From the NCBI RefSeq assembly GCF_029168945.1, contig NC_083602.1:12211850-12275849 (forward strand): a stretch of DNA of 64,000 bases. The letters are read 5' to 3'. The first letter of the stretch is position 1; each line of letters starts with the position of its first letter. This document shows, in pieces, positions 32,946 to 47,529 of this stretch. The translations under genes were made by a program, and so were the position numbers. The DNA is from Cannabis sativa. Taxonomy: Eukaryota > Streptophyta > Magnoliopsida > Rosales > Cannabaceae. The notes under the pieces are model-generated. The model was not told the origin of the DNA. It saw only the letters and a list, made by a program, of their open reading frames with translations, and did no database searches.

Positions 32946-34837
32946 TGTTGGGTTTTGTGCCCTAAATTAAACCCTTTACAATCTGATTAGTTATCAATGT
33001 AAGAAATTTGAAGTGATTTATGTTTGCATGAATTTTACATGCTTATGGTTTAATATGTTTTAATATATGCACAAAATCTGTTAAGTCCAGAACATATATT
33101 TATTCACAATTACAGTATTGTCAACACAGTGGAATGTGAATGTGATTATATGATTCAAAAGACTAAGTCCCTGTTTCATCGGTGTTTTGGATTTACACTG
33201 ATGTGATAATCAACGATGATGTGTACTTACACTTGGAGTAAGTGTTATGTTCTTTCCAGGACATTGGTAAAGTATACTGGTTTCGAATGTATGGAGTATA
33301 CATTGGACTGTACCGATATTGAACTTAGTTAAGATATTATAAACTTACCGTGGTATCTTTCCAAGTCAATATCAGTAGTTTATCTTAGATTAAAAGAATC
33401 TAAATCCTTATATGCTTAGGCTTAACTCAGGAGTACTATTCATGTTCTTTGATTTATTAGTTAAGCCTACTTTAGGGTCAGGGTGATACGTATATTTTGG
33501 GAACATGATAGTATGATTGAGTGGGAGCGCTAAACATAAATATGGAATCTATAGCTTCTACTGGTGTATAGAAGTCAAGTGATGATTCCCTTCGAGCTTA
33601 GCTAAATAGAAGTAAATGGATGAGCTCTTGTTTCAGTGACTAATTCTTAGATCACTAAAAGATCATTTGCAGGTAGGTAAGTGTTTTAAGGGACGAAATA
33701 CATTGAGGGGTGAAAACGGTAAATTTATCCCATCTCGATGTAAATCCTCTATATAGAGGATCTTTGATCACATTAAGATTATAACATTGGTTAAATGAGA
33801 TAGCATATCTATATCGTGAAACATATAGAATGCTCTACATAAGTCTGAGAGTGCAATTCTAAGTTCTAAGAGTGGATTCAACGAGGAATTAATAAGTAGG
33901 GATTTACTTAGTAAATTCGGTTCACTTATTGGAAGCTCAGCATATAGATCCATGGTCCCCATTCTAGTTGAGACCATACAGCTTGTAAGACTCAATAATT
34001 GGTTTATAATTAATCAATTATAATTCTAAAGTTAGACTATGTCTAATTTGTGAATTTTCACTAAGCAGGGGTGAAATTGTAAAGAAAAGAGATTCTGGGT
34101 TTATTTATTAATTAAGAGACTCTATATCTCTAATTAATAATTATATTAAATGACAATATTATTTAACAATCTATTTTAGTTATTCAATAATTAGTTTTGG
34201 CATTTAAATGGTTAGAATTGGAAAATTGGCGTTTTTGAGAAAATAGAAATAAAAATTGTGAAAACTACAAAATCCAAGTGAGGCCCATTAACACCTATGG
34301 CCGGCCACGAGTGAGTTTTTCCAATTAATATTTTTATTATTTTAATGCCAAATAATTACTAACCTAAACCTAGTAGTTGCCTATAAATAGAAAGTGATGG
34401 CTCAGTCAAAATAACAAGTTTTTCAAACTTTTTGTCAGAAAATCAAAGATTGCCTTTTTCAGAAAAACTGAGACTTCTACTTTCTCTCTCTATAGCCGAC
34501 CCTACCTCTCTCTCTTTTCCTCTTCACAATTTCGGAACCCCTAGTGATAGAGTAGTGCCCACACACAACAAGTGGTACCTCAATCATAGATTGGAAGACT
34601 GTGAAGGATCACACACAAAGAGAAGGACATTCGGGCTCAAATCTTGATAATACTCTGCGACAGAAAGGATACAAGGGTTAGAGATCTGAGTGGAAGGAGA
34701 CATTATTCCGCTGCTACCAATGTAAGGTTTTCTTAACTTTATATGTGTTTAATTATCGTTTTAGAAAGTTCATATTTAGGGTGTTAAACAACATACTTGT
34801 GAGTAGATCTAAGATCCTGGTAAAATAAATTCCAACA
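32946..34837 (+). repeat. Copia B 3' LTR
   Basis: 1892 bp, pair of 22413-24297 with scattered substitutions and small indels; followed by the ATACT duplication (34838-34842). Confidence 0.95.
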
Positions 34838-34842
34838 ATACT

Positions 34843-35736
34843 ATCATCAAAATGCAAATCGAATTTCTGGGGAGGTAAGTTTGGATATAATTAAAAAATC
34901 AACTCAAAAATCAACTTAATGATCTTTGAACTACATATCTACCAAATATTTCTCCACCCCTATCAGTTTGCAAGATCTTTAACCACTTACCTTAATGGTT
35001 TTTCACCATTGCTATAAATTCATGAAATTTATCAAAAATTTCAAATTTCTTTGCATAAGGTAAAATCTAGAGTGATCGTTTTAAGAATATAACGAAAACT
35101 CATATCCACCCCTGAATGTACCTCCATCTTCGAATGAGATGATTTTACTTTCAGTGGATATAGGCATATTGACTCTTTGCAGAGATTGATCTTGTCAAAA
35201 CCACTATGAACAAGATACAAATGCCATAGATACTAAAATGTGGTTGTGTCTTTTGATAACTTAGGTTTAGTTACATCAAAGAGTTCTTGGAATAGTCCAA
35301 GTGGATTCGGTCACAGAATATTAAACTCACATTCCATATATATTAACATACAGTTTGAATCCATTGATAGAAAATGGATATTAATCACTTGTGAAAGTTG
35401 AACTGTATTGTATTCTGGAAATAGAAATATTAAATTTCTATTTGGAGTCTAAAATTTAAAGTCAAAGACTTAAATTTATACCAAATATACAATGAGTTAT
35501 ATTCTAGCTTTGACCACCACTACAAATCTAACTCTAAGTATGATTTGCCTAAAGTAAATGTATACAAGTAGGAGATTTCTAAGATTGAGGATTTATATCA
35601 TTTTGGGATAGAGTGTCGGGAATATAATCATGTGCGCCATTCAATTTCCTAAGAGAAATGATATATTATTTAAGCTAATTAGAAATGAATAAGCTAAGAG
35701 GAAAAATGATAATTTCGATTAAAAATAAGAATCCAA
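34843..35736 (-). pseudogene. Fossil integrase of copia C
   Basis: Reads on the minus strand; near 34955-34985 the residues KILQTDRGGE mark the second catalytic Asp region. Many indels. It aligns with D at 43048-43830 and shares D's derived indels (for example ACCACTTACCTT where A has ordinary codons). Confidence 0.8.
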
Positions 35737-36480
35737 GGATGTCCCGATTAGCGAGAGTCAAAGTTAGTCTTATTTTTATAAACTTCTTCATTGTTTCATA
35801 TTGTAAATACTAGTCTAAGGTGTCATCTATTGATGAATAGCTTGATGTTACATTTACAAATATTTATCTATCGAGATCTAACACTATTATGTTTGTTTAA
35901 TGGATGACAATCCATTAGGGATTTGTCCCATTAAAAACAACAAGCCAAGTTAGACCAACAATGAAGATTCAAAATTTAAACTACAATTAATAACAAAAAA
36001 TAACATGGTTCAATATAAATTCACACACAATTCAGAAATTATTAAGCATTTAGCAAATAGGAATGACAAGAGAAAATACTAAAACATACAAACCTAAATA
36101 ATTTCCAAGGTCTTCAACAAACTGATATCAGTGTTCTATTTAGGCAAGACTCAAAGATACCATCCATTGAATAGAGTTGTCAGCTCATCTAAAATGATAA
36201 ATATTCTAGACACCTTTTATTCGATCAAGATGAGAATCCAGCGTTGTCCCGTTTAGGCGAGAGTCAAGGCCATTCTATCTTATGAGCTTCCATTATTGTT
36301 TCATACTTTTGTAAGTCTTACTAATAGTCGCCACCATTAGGGTGATCCATACTAAAAATAAAACACTTACAAAAATACTTATCTTTCGAGATCTATGGCG
36401 TTGAATTGCTAATGAACGTTCTTCCATTAGGGAAGATTACTCACTAAAACAAGAACTATGTAGCACCAACAATGGAGATC
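35737..36480 (-). repeat. Conserved leader block in copia C, present twice
   Basis: The outer block (36131-36480) matches A and B: two CCCGTTTAGGCGAGAGTCA-like elements (36131, degenerate; 36246) and hairpins at 36332-36344 and 36418-36436. A second, more diverged block (35742-35960) has CCCGATTAGCGAGAGTCA and the hairpin aatccATTAGggatt (35909-35923). It lies where gag should be. Confidence 0.8.
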
Positions 36481-38440
36481 GAATCTCCTAATAATAAAGG
36501 TCATTATTTTGAAGTGTATTTTCTTCTAATGTTTATTTTAATCTATTTATTTTTAAAATATATATATATTTATTTAATTAAAATTTCTAATTTAGAATAA
36601 AATTCTAAATAGAAATTTTAATTTAATATATATAAAATTATACTTAGATGAATATGAAAAATAAAATGAATTATTTCTATCTTAGTAATAATTTTTCAAC
36701 AAATATTTAGAAAATTATTCAATTTAAGTTGTATCAAATTTAATTTAAATTAATTTACAACTCAAATTTAATTTTCTATAAATATATATTACATTTCGAA
36801 ATTTAATGTATTTAAAAAAAAAATACAATTTTGGAAAATGCTATAAAATAAAATAAAATAAATCCTTAAAAATTATTCTAATTTTATGTTGGTCCAAAAT
36901 TAAAAAATTAATTTTCAACATAAATATAATTTTCCTATTTAATTAAATATTTAAGAAAATTTTAAATATTTAAGTATCATGATGAAAATCAATTTAAATA
37001 TTAATTTTCTATTTAATTAAATATCACTAGAAAAATACTTCAAGCAAACAGATAATAACTATCTAGACTTTCATTGACTAATTAATTTACTTTCTAATTA
37101 TAATATATTTTAGTTCGTTTATTTTAATTAATCATTTAAATAAAAAATATAATGATTTCAGTTGGTCTAAAATTAAAATAAATAATTTTAACTTTAATCT
37201 ATTTTTCAAGAAAAATTCAAAATTTTCTGCATTTAAATAAAAAATGCAATTTTGAATTTAAAATAAAATGATTAATAAAATAATATTAAAATATATATTA
37301 AAAATTATTCAAATTTAAGTTGTTCTGAAATTAAAATTTCCAACTTAAAATATTTTTCTATTTAATTAAATATTCTGAAAATAATAATATTTAAGTATCA
37401 AGAATGAAATCAACTTAAATATTTAATTTTCAATTTAATTAAATGTATTAAATAAAAGAATTAAATAATCAAGTATAAAATAAACTTAATTATTAATTCT
37501 AATTTAATACTAGGAAAAATATTCTTAATTTAAGTTGGTCCAAAATTAATTAATAAATAAATAATAGCTTAAAGAATAGGAAGACTATTCAAGCTGAAAA
37601 TGGCATGTTTTTACGCCTTTTGTTGTAGTGGCTGCTTGTGGCAGCTGGTGGTTGTTGGGGCCGGTTAGGTGTGGCCTTATTTTAGCTTGTTTTGGTCTTT
37701 GATTAATGAATTTTTCCAGTTAGTCAAAAAAAAAAAAAATTCAACTTAAAATTTTTTCCTAATTAAATATTAGAAAAATATAACTAGTCACTAGAAATTA
37801 CTATCTAGAATATATTTCAATTAATTAAGTATTTTTCTAAAATTAACTTTAAAATATTCAATGAAAAAAATTTCATATATTTGAAAAATTAATTATGTTG
37901 CTAATTCAATTTGAATTAGGTTAGACTAATATAATTAACCTAATACAATTATTTAAATAAAATAAATGGGCCTTCACAATTGGGATGGTTCATGTGAGGG
38001 AGGGTTGGATTCAGTATGTCGTACCCACTACAATTGGCTCCCTAACTCTCACACAAGGCCCAAAGGAGAGGAATTTAACCATTAAATAAATAATTGTTAT
38101 TCATTGAATAAGCCCAATTCTAATTGGGCCTAAATAAAATTACCTAAGTGAAATTTTATTTTAGCAACCTAGTCCATTTAATTAATAAAACTTAAATGGG
38201 CTTCCTATATGCATCTAAGCCCAAAAGCAAACATATAGGCTCACACAGGTCAAATGATTTGGATGGGCGTTATCACGTTACTAGGTTTACACAGATGAAA
38301 GAAGTACAAAATTTACCTGTTACAAATTATTTATAGGATCTATTGACAATTGGACTATGATTAAAATCAGATCATTGGATCTGTCAACAAGTTAATCATA
38401 GCAATTTAGATCAAATAAATAATAGACTTGTTAAAAATTT
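36481..38440 (-). other. AT-rich leader of copia C
   Basis: Non-coding; colinear with 44580-46300 in D. The segment 37975-38300 is the conserved GGGCC-containing part of the leader. Confidence 0.7.
37570..37739 (+). mobile_element. 5'-truncated LINE 3' end in the copia C leader
   Basis: About 170 bp absent from D at the matching place (45590). It is GC-richer, ends TTTCCAGTTAGTC followed by a run of A, and looks like a plant L1 3' UTR. The left edge is approximate. Confidence 0.6.
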
Positions 38441-39429
38441 TTTTTTGAATAAACAATATAAATAAACAATGTCCATGTAACAGATTGTGAAATAAAATAT
38501 TAATATAATTAAATTATTATCTTAAACTAACCAACTAAATTTTGAAAATTTAGGGTTGTTAAAACCAACCATATAAATCTCATTAAAATTTAAAATTCAA
38601 AATGAAAACTAATTTAAAATGTCGAGGTTTATTGGAATTATTTTATCAAATAAAATCAAATATCAAATAAGATAAATGATTTGAAAAATAATATTTTCAA
38701 CATCATTTTCTAATCTTATAATTTAATAAAATTAAAATAATAAAATAAACCAATTTTAAAATAGATATGGTTAGGCAATTATTATTTTAAGAATAAAATA
38801 ATAAATAAATAATAATTATCCTAATTATATGTCAAAATATCTCAAATTAAGCATTATTCAAATTTCTACAAAAATATCTAAGTTATTTAAATATTTAAAA
38901 TATATTTTATAATTTTCTAATAAGTAAAATATTATAAAATAGTAAAATATTAATTTTCAAACTTATAATTTATAAACAATTAAATATTTAACAAAATAAC
39001 AAATTTTTGAATTTGAAAATATTATGGTTAGAATATCTATAAAAATATCAAGGTTAATTTCAAATTTATTAATTATTTAATTTATCATAAAAGGTGATTT
39101 TAATATAATATTTCAAATTAAAAAGAAAATGATATCTTTAATTTAAAATATATATATAATATTAAAATATCTAACCTTAAAAATAAATAATATATAAATA
39201 TTAAAGAAATTAACAAATTTTTAAATTTGACCATAATTTAAAAAATTAAAATAATCAGTTTTTAAATTTAAACCTCAAAATATCAAAAGATAATAATAAT
39301 CTTTTAAAAAATAAATATTATTAATTTAGAATATTGATATTTAGGTTTAAATGATAAAAATAATATTTTAATTAGATATTAGGGTTTGAAAATTGAAAAA
39401 TTCGAAATTTGGGAAAAAATCTCATGAAA
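38441..39429. other. Low-complexity AT-rich leader of copia C
   Basis: Long runs of A/T words with no coding frame, repeats of note or RNA gene; colinear with 46300-47200 in D. Confidence 0.6.
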
Positions 39430-39634
39430 ATTAGATTTTGGTGGCTGGCTGCCAAGAGCGCTGCATGTGCAGCCAAAATAGGCTACAAATAGGGGCTTAC
39501 GCGCGCGGAAGGAGGGGATGCAGGGTCATCAGCCGAGGTTTTTCGGCATCTTGTAGGGTGAGCTGGGCGAGCTGGTGGGGGGGGGGGGGACAACGGGGCT
39601 TTAGACAGAAGCTGTCCCCAGCAATCCACGAGCG
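39430..39634. other. GC-rich island of the copia C leader, cut by copia D
   Basis: GC-rich, with GCTGCATGTGCAGC (39460 area), gccgaGGTTTttcggc (39531-39546) and a run of 13 G (39577-39589). D inserted at its right edge; the rest continues at 49403-49440. Confidence 0.7.
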
Positions 39635-39639
39635 TATAC
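39635..39639. repeat. Target site duplication of copia D, left copy (TATAC)
   Basis: TATAC before TGTTGG; second copy 49398-49402. Confidence 0.93.
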
Positions 39640-41506
39640 TGTTGGAAATTATTTTACCAGGATCTAGATTTACTAACAAGTATGTTGGATTAACAACCTA
39701 ATATGAATTCTAAAACAATGAAAATAAACACATATAAAGTTAGAAAACCTTACAGTGGGTGCAACGGAATAATATGACTCCTTCCGTTCAGATCTCTAGC
39801 CCTGGATTCCTTTCTGTAGCAGAGCATCACCAAGATCTGAACCTGGATCTTCTTTTCTCCTTCTTTGATGTAGAAATTCCATAGTCTTCCATACTATGAT
39901 TGAGATACCACTTGATATGTGTGGGCACTACTCATCACTCAAGGGAATTCGAAAAACAGAGAAGGAAGAAAGAAAGAGAGAGAGTGGCGGTTTCATAGTG
40001 TTTGAGAGAATAAACTGTAAAGTGTATGTCTCAAAACTGAAGCCTTTACCTTCTATTTATAGAATACCACATAGGGTTAAAGTTGAATTATTTGGTATTT
40101 AAAAATGAAAAATAAAATGAGAAATAGGAGCATTAAGTGGCCGGCCATTCATTGAGGGAAACAAATCCTTCCACTTTTCAAACTTTCCTATTTCATCATT
40201 TCTAGTTTCCCATTTTCTCAAAATTGCCAATTCTCTCTTTCAACTTCATAAATGTCAAATCTAATTATTTAATAACTATAATTAATTATTAAATAATATA
40301 TTGTCATTTATTTTATTTATTAATAAAAACTAATCAAAAATTCCCAATTAATAAATATACCCTTTAAACTCTCTATTTACTGTTTTACCCTTGCTTAGTG
40401 AAAATTCATAAAGTAGACATAGTCTAACTTTTAGAATTATAATTGATTAATTAAAATCAATTAACTGAGTCTTACAAGCAGTATGGCCTCAACTAGTATG
40501 GGGACCATGGGTCTATATAACCGAGCTTCCAATAAGTCGAACCGAATTTACCAAGTAAATTCCCTAACTTATTAATTCCTCATTGAATCCACACTTAGAA
40601 CTTGGAATTGCACTCTCAGTCATATAGAAACGCTCTATATGTTCCACGATATAGACACGTCATCAGTTATCCATTGTTATAACCCTAATGTGATCAATGA
40701 TCCTCTATATAGATGATTTACACCGTACAGATTAAATTACCGTAACACCCTACAATGTATTTTATCCTTAAAACACTTAACCCTGTATAAATGATATTTC
40801 ACCTAAGTGAAATGAGATCTCCACCATTTATCTTCGTTTGGTTAAGCTCGAAGGAAATCATCCTTTACTTCTATTTGCCAAATAGAAGCTATAGATTCCA
40901 TATTTATGTTAGCGCTCCCCCACTCAATTGTATTACCGTGTTCCCAAAATGTACGTATTACCCTGATACAAAACTGGGCTTAACTAACAAATCAAAGAAC
41001 ACGAGTAACACTCTTGAAATTGAGCCTAACCATATCAGGATTTCGATCATGTGATCTAGGATCAACTTATGATATTGAATTGAATAGATGTTTACGGTAA
41101 GTTTCAAAATCTAATTCAAAGTTCAATATCGGTCCATTCCAATGCATACTCCATGCATCCGATACTGGTAAACTTTGCCAATGTCCTGGAAAGGACATAA
41201 CACTTTTCCAAGGTGTAAGAATACCTATCGCTGATTATACCATGTCAGTCTAAATCCAGTGTTCTGACAAATCAGGGAATCTACTTTTGAACATATAATA
41301 AAGATTATATTCCACTGTGCTGACAACACTATAATCTTTAACCAACTCATATGTTCTGGACTTAAAAAGAATTCATACATTATATACACATATAATCATG
41401 AAATAAATCATGTGAACCATGCAACATAAAATGTTATTTCTGATCTTTATTAATAAGTAAATCTGATTATATGAAATGAGTTTTATTTAGGGCATAAAAC
41501 CCAACA
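39640..41506 (-). repeat. Copia D 3' LTR
   Basis: TGTTGGAAATT to ACCCAACA; TATA box (minus) at 40053-40062. Confidence 0.95.
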
Positions 41507-43830
41507 AACTCCCACTTGCACTAATATAAAACAAAAAGTGCATTTCAAATAATCATTAACACCTTGATATACCAATCAAGTGTAATAGTAGTATACTCCT
41601 CGTAATGGGATCTGACAGGTTGAATTAAACACAACCTCTTCTCCACCATTACTCTTCCTTAATCACAAAATCCTTGATAATGTGAAATTCCTCTCTATAT
41701 GTCTACTCTTTTGGGATACTGGATTCTATACTTTTGGGCAACTACTCTTTTGTTATACAGGAAGCAACCCTAGTAGTTAAGACAAGTTGGAACACTGCCA
41801 CAAATGTATAGAACTTTCCTTAGACTGAAAAAGTATCTTTCCTGCAACTTTTAACATTCAGTCTCTTTCTGGTAGACCAAGAGATTTCAGATAGGTTTTT
41901 ACACTTCTCCAAAATCACTACTCCACCCCCAAAGTAATCACCATCTCATCAGCAGACTTTCTAGCACAAAGGTAAGTCTTGAAATCTGATGTGGTGTAGT
42001 CTAAGAGTTTCAAAACCACCCTTATTGACTAACATATAGTTCCTCTTCTTAATCTTAAGATTTACTTGATTGTCTTCCAATGTTCCTCTCCTGGATTAAT
42101 CTGATACCTACTCATTACTCCCACTCAACAGTAGGTGTCTGGTCTAAGGCATACTAAAGCATATCTGAGACCTCTCACTGTTGATTTAAGAAATTCTTTC
42201 ATGGCTTTATCTTCTCTGGAATAGTTGAGACTTTTCCTTAGGTAAATAAAATCTATGTCTAAGAAGTTGTGAAGCTTCTATAGATTTCCATTGGAAAGAA
42301 AATGCTCCAGCATCTTACTAAAGTAAGTTGCTTGCATTAGAGTAAGTAATTACCAGGTATACCACAAGCCATAGGTTTAGATAAACTCATACCTATAATA
42401 CTAGGAACAAGAATTTTTTGTTAAGTCCATTGAATAGACTTATTAACGAAAATTTCCTTTCAAGTCCTTGTAATAGAAAACTTTAGGTTACTCCATGTGA
42501 ATGGATCAAACCATAGTTCTCTTGGCTTTCTTTTTAGTTTCTTATCTTGACAATCCATTACTTGTTTAAACTCACATCACTAGTGTCTTCCAAGTCATAA
42601 GAAGAGTGAGTTCCTAGAAACTCTCCCACTACAACAAGGTACCGTGAACTATGTCAAAGAAAACTAAATGGTATAGACCTCTTCAGTTGTGTTAAGACAA
42701 CAGAGGCAGTGGGATCATCTTGTAAATAAGATGATAGAACACTTTTGGAATCAAGAAAAAAATATCTCCTTTATTTGCTACTTTATTTTCAGACTTAGTC
42801 ATTTTCTTAGAAAAGCAGTATTTGTTTAAACAAACACTTTATTATCTAATGACTATGGGATGCTCCACCCCTAATCACTTAGAATAGCTAACAAACATGC
42901 AAACCAGGGTTAGCAGTTCTAGCTTTTCTTAAGATTTCGATTAGGTCATCCATGAATCTAGTAATGATTTACATTAAGTATACAACCATTACATCATTCT
43001 GAAATTTTATTTCCATAGAAGGATTTAGGCAACGACTAGTAACTAATCATCAATATGCAACTCGAATTTCTGGGGAGGTAAGTTTGGATATAATTCAAAA
43101 TCAAATTAATGATCTTTGAACTGCATATCTACTAACTTTTTCTCCACCCCTATCAGTTCGCAAGATCTTTAACCACTTACCTTCACCATTGCTAGAAATT
43201 CATGAAATTTTTCAAACATTTCAAATTTCTTTTGCATAAGGTAAAGTCTAGAGTGATCGTTTTAAGAATACAACGAAAATTCATATCCACCCCTGAATGT
43301 ACATCCATCTGCGAATGAGATGAAATTACTTTCAGTGGATATAGGCATATTAACTCTTTGCAGAGAATGATCTTGTCAAAACCACTATGAACAAGATACA
43401 AATGCCATAGATTTATAAAATGTGGTTGTATCTTTTGATGACTTAAGCTTAGTTACATCAAAGAGTTCTTAGAATAGTGCAAGTGGATTCTGGTCACAGA
43501 ATACTAAACTCATACAGTTTGAATCCATTGATAGAAAATGGTTATGAAACACTTGTGAAAGTGTAATTGTATAATTAGTAACTCTTTCTTGGACCACCAC
43601 TACTAATCTAACTCTATGATTTGCCTATACAACTAGGACATATCTAAGATTGAGGATTTATACCATTTAGGGATAGAATTCCGGGAATCATATGCGTCAT
43701 CTAATTTCTTAAGAGAAAATATGACTTTATATGATTTATAGACCATTCATCCAATGATATGTCATTAAGCTAATTCGAAATGAATAAGCTAAGAGGAATT
43801 AGGATAATTTCGTTTTAAATAAGAATCCAA
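41507..43830 (-). pseudogene. Fossil pol of copia D
   Basis: Begins with the polypurine tract (41507-41522). Recognisable minus-strand scraps: RT end MSRYQINPGEEHW near 42080-42120, integrase KILRTDRGGE near 43145-43175, and KFEMFEKF-like residues near 43210. Frames are broken throughout. Confidence 0.82.
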
Positions 43831-44580
43831 CGATGCTCCGATTAGCGAGAGTCAAAGTAATCTTATTTATACAATCTTCTTGTTTCATATTGTAAAACAC
43901 TAGTCTGAGGTGTCATCAATTGATGAACAGCTAGATGTTGCATATACAATATTTATCTTTCGAGATCTAACACTATTATGTTAGTCTAATGGTGAAAATC
44001 CATTAGGGATTTATCTCATTAGAAAAACAAATCAAGTTAGACCAACAATGAAGATTCGAAATTAAACTACAATTTAATAACAGAAAATAACATGGTTCAA
44101 TACAAATTCATACACAATTCAGAAATTATGAAGCACATAGCAAGTAGGAATGACAAGTGAAAATACTAAAACATACAATCCTAAATAATTTCCAAGGTTT
44201 TCAACAAACTGATATCAGTGTCCCGTTTAGGCGAGAGTCAAAGCTATCATTCATTGAATAGAGTTGTCAGCTCATCTAAAATGTCAAACATTTTAGCAAC
44301 CTTTTATTCGATCAAGATATGAATCCGCGTTGTCCCGTTTAGGCGAGAGTCAAGGCTATTCTATCTTATGAGCTTCCACCATTGTTTCATATTCTTGCAA
44401 GTCTTATACAGTCGCCACCATTAGGGTGGTCATAAACTATATAAAAAACTTACAAGATTACTTATCTTTCGAGATTAAACGGTGCTAACTTGCTAATGAA
44501 CGTTCCTCCATTAGGGAGGATTACTCACTAACACAATAGCTATGTAAAACCAACAATGGAGATCGAATATCCTTATAATA
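43831..44580 (-). repeat. Conserved leader block in copia D, present twice
   Basis: Block 1: CCCGTTTAGGCGAGAGTCA at 44221 and 44333, with hairpins at 44416-44428 and 44504-44520. Block 2, diverged: CTCCGATTAGCGAGAGTCA near 43836 and the hairpin atccATTAGggat at 43998-44010. No gag frame lies between them. Confidence 0.82.
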
Positions 44581-47529
44581 ATAAAGCTCATTATTTAATG
44601 AAGGGTTGTATTTTCTTCTAATATTTATTTTAATCCATTTATTTTAAATATATATTTATTCAATTAAAATTTCCAATTTAGAATGAAAAATTCCAAATAT
44701 AAATTTTAATTTAATATTTATAAATTATACTTAGATGGATACGAAAATAACGTGAATTATTTCCATCTTAGTAATAATTTCCATAAATATTTAGAAAATT
44801 ATTCAATTTAAGTTGTTTAAAAATTAATTTAAATTAATTTACAACTCAAATTTAATTTTCTATAAATATATATTGCATTTTCGAAAATGCTTTAAAATAA
44901 AATAAAATAAATCCTCGAAAATTACTCTAATTTTATGTTGGCCCAAAATTAATTAAAATTAATTTTCAACAAAAATATAATTTCCCTATTTAATTAAATA
45001 TCTAAGAAAAATTTCAAATATTTAAGTATCATGATTAAAAAATCAACTTAAATATTAATTTTCTATTTAATTAAATACACTAGAAAAATACTTCAAGCAA
45101 AACAGATAATATCTATCTAGACTTTCATAGACTAATTAATCCAATTTCTAATTATAATATATTTTAGTTCATTTATTTTAATTAATCATTAAATGAAAAA
45201 ATCAATGATTTAAGTTGGTCCAAAATTAAATAAATAATTTTCAACTTTAATCTATTTTTCAAATAAAATTCGAAATTTCTGCATCAAGGTGATGCAATTT
45301 CGAAATTTTGGGAAATGATTAATAAAATAAAATAAAATATATTTTGAAAATTATTCAAACTTAAGTTATTCTGAAATAAGATTCCAAACTTAAAATAATT
45401 TTCAACTTTAATTAAATAACATAAAAATAACAATATTTAAGTATCATGATGAAAATCAACTTAGATATTGAAATTTTCAATTTAATTAAATGTATTAAAT
45501 TCAAGAAACAAATAATTAAGTAAAAAGGAAACTTAATTATTAATTCTAGTTTAATACTAGGAAAATATTCTAAACTTAGATTGTACCAAAATTAATTAGG
45601 AAACAATTAATTTCACAATCTATGATATTTTCCTATTTAATATTAGAAATAATAACTAGTACTAGAAATAACTGTCTAGAATATATCATTGACTAAGTGT
45701 TTTTCTAAAATTAACTTTAAAATATTACAATGAAAAATAAATTTCATATATTTTAAAAGTTAATTATGTTGCTAATTCAATTTTAATTAGGTTAGACTAA
45801 TATAATTAACCTAATACAATTATTTAAATAAGGCAAATGGGCCTTCACAATTGGGGTAGTTCATGTGAGGGGGAGCTGGGTTCAGTATGTCGTACCCACT
45901 TCTATGGCCCCCAACTCTCACACAAGGCCCAAAAGAGAGGAATTTAACCTTTAAAATAAATAATTGTTATTCATTGAATAAGCCCAAATCTAATTGAGCC
46001 TAAATAAATTTCCTTATGTCAAAATTTATTTTAGCAACCTAGTCCATTTACTTAGTAAAAACTTAAATGGGCTCCCTATATGTATCTAAGCCCAAAAGCA
46101 AACATATAGGCTCACACAGGTCAAATGATTTGGATGGACCCTATCATGTTACTAGGTTTACACAGATGAAAGAAGTACAAAATTTACCTGTTACAAATTA
46201 TTTATAAGATCTATCGTCAATTGGACTATGATTAAAATCAGATCATAAGATCTGTCAACAAGTTAATCATAGCAATTTAGATCAGATAAATAATAGGTTT
46301 GTTAAAAAAAAAATTGAATAAACAATATAAATTAACAAACATTGTCCATGTAACAGATGTGAATAAAGATATTAATATAATTAAATTATTATTCTTAAAC
46401 TAACCAAATAAAGGAAACTAATTTTAAAATATCTAGGTTTATTTGAATCAAATTAAATATCTAATAAGATCAATGATTTAAAAGGAAAGAATCTCCAATA
46501 TCACTTTCAGATCTTATAATTTAATAAAATAAACCAATTTTAAAATAGATTTGGTTAGATAATTATTATTTTAGGAATAAAATAATAAAAGAATAATAAT
46601 TACCATAATTATATGTCAAAATATCTCAAATTAAGCAATATTCAAATCTCTACAAAAATATCTATGTTATTTAAATATTTTAGATATGATTTATGAATTT
46701 CTAATAAGGAAAAAATGATATATATAGAAAAAATATCATTTTTATACTTATAATTTATAAATAATTAAATATTTAACAAAATAACAAATTTTTGAATTTG
46801 AAAAACATTATAGTAAGTATATCTATAAAAATATCTATGTTAATTTCAAATTTATTAATTATTTAATTTGCCATATAAGATAATTTTAATATAATATTTC
46901 AAATAAAAAGACAAAGTTATCTTTTAATTTAAAATATCTTAAATATCAAAATATCTAATCTTATAATTAAATAATAAATAAATATTAAAGAACTTAACAA
47001 ATTTTTTAAATCTGACCATAATAGGAAATATTTAAAAATTGGAAACAATCCAAAATAGAAATATTTAAAATTGGAAAAAAATTCCAAATTAAAAATATTT
47101 AAAATTGGAAACATTTCAATTTAGAAATATTTAAAATTGGAAAAATAAATTTTGGGAAACAATCCCATGAAAAAATTGGATTTTTGGGGAAAAAACCTCA
47201 AAAAATCGCAATTTTTGGGGAACTGCCAAGATAGGCTACATGCAGCATCCATGATTTCCAATCTTCCAAAATTCATATCTTTCTCAATTTTTATCGGAAT
47301 CGAATTCTGTAAAACCAAAAATTGCTCAATTTTTCACAAGGAATCCAAATAAAATATTTTCAAAAATTGAAAAAATATATTTCATGGAGAAATTTCGTAC
47401 AACACATACATTCATCACATAAGCACATAAACCAACATGAAACCATCCAAATCAACACAGAAAAATGCAATCATCGTTTTAATTCATATTAACATGAAAC
47501 TAAATCATTACCATGGCTCTGGTGCCAGT
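44581..47529 (-). other. Leader of copia D
   Basis: AT-rich and non-coding. It keeps the GGGCC-containing segment at 45830-46150 and has only a shrunken remnant of the GC-rich island near 47220-47255. The primer site (minus, CTGGCACCAGAGCCATGGT) is 47510-47529. Confidence 0.75.

Larger units (their letters stand above)
22413..34837 (+). mobile_element. Ty1/copia element B, gag-only member of the long-LTR family, TSD ATACT
   Basis: LTRs 22413-24297 and 32946-34837, flanked by ATACT. The interior has a Met-type primer site, GC-rich island, long leader, a gag frame with an intact start, a fossil pol of less than 2 kb and a polypurine tract. Integrase and most of RT are missing, so it would need enzymes from another element. 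A solo LTR (25475-27810) sits in the leader. It is inserted in copia C's fossil pol. Confidence 0.94.
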
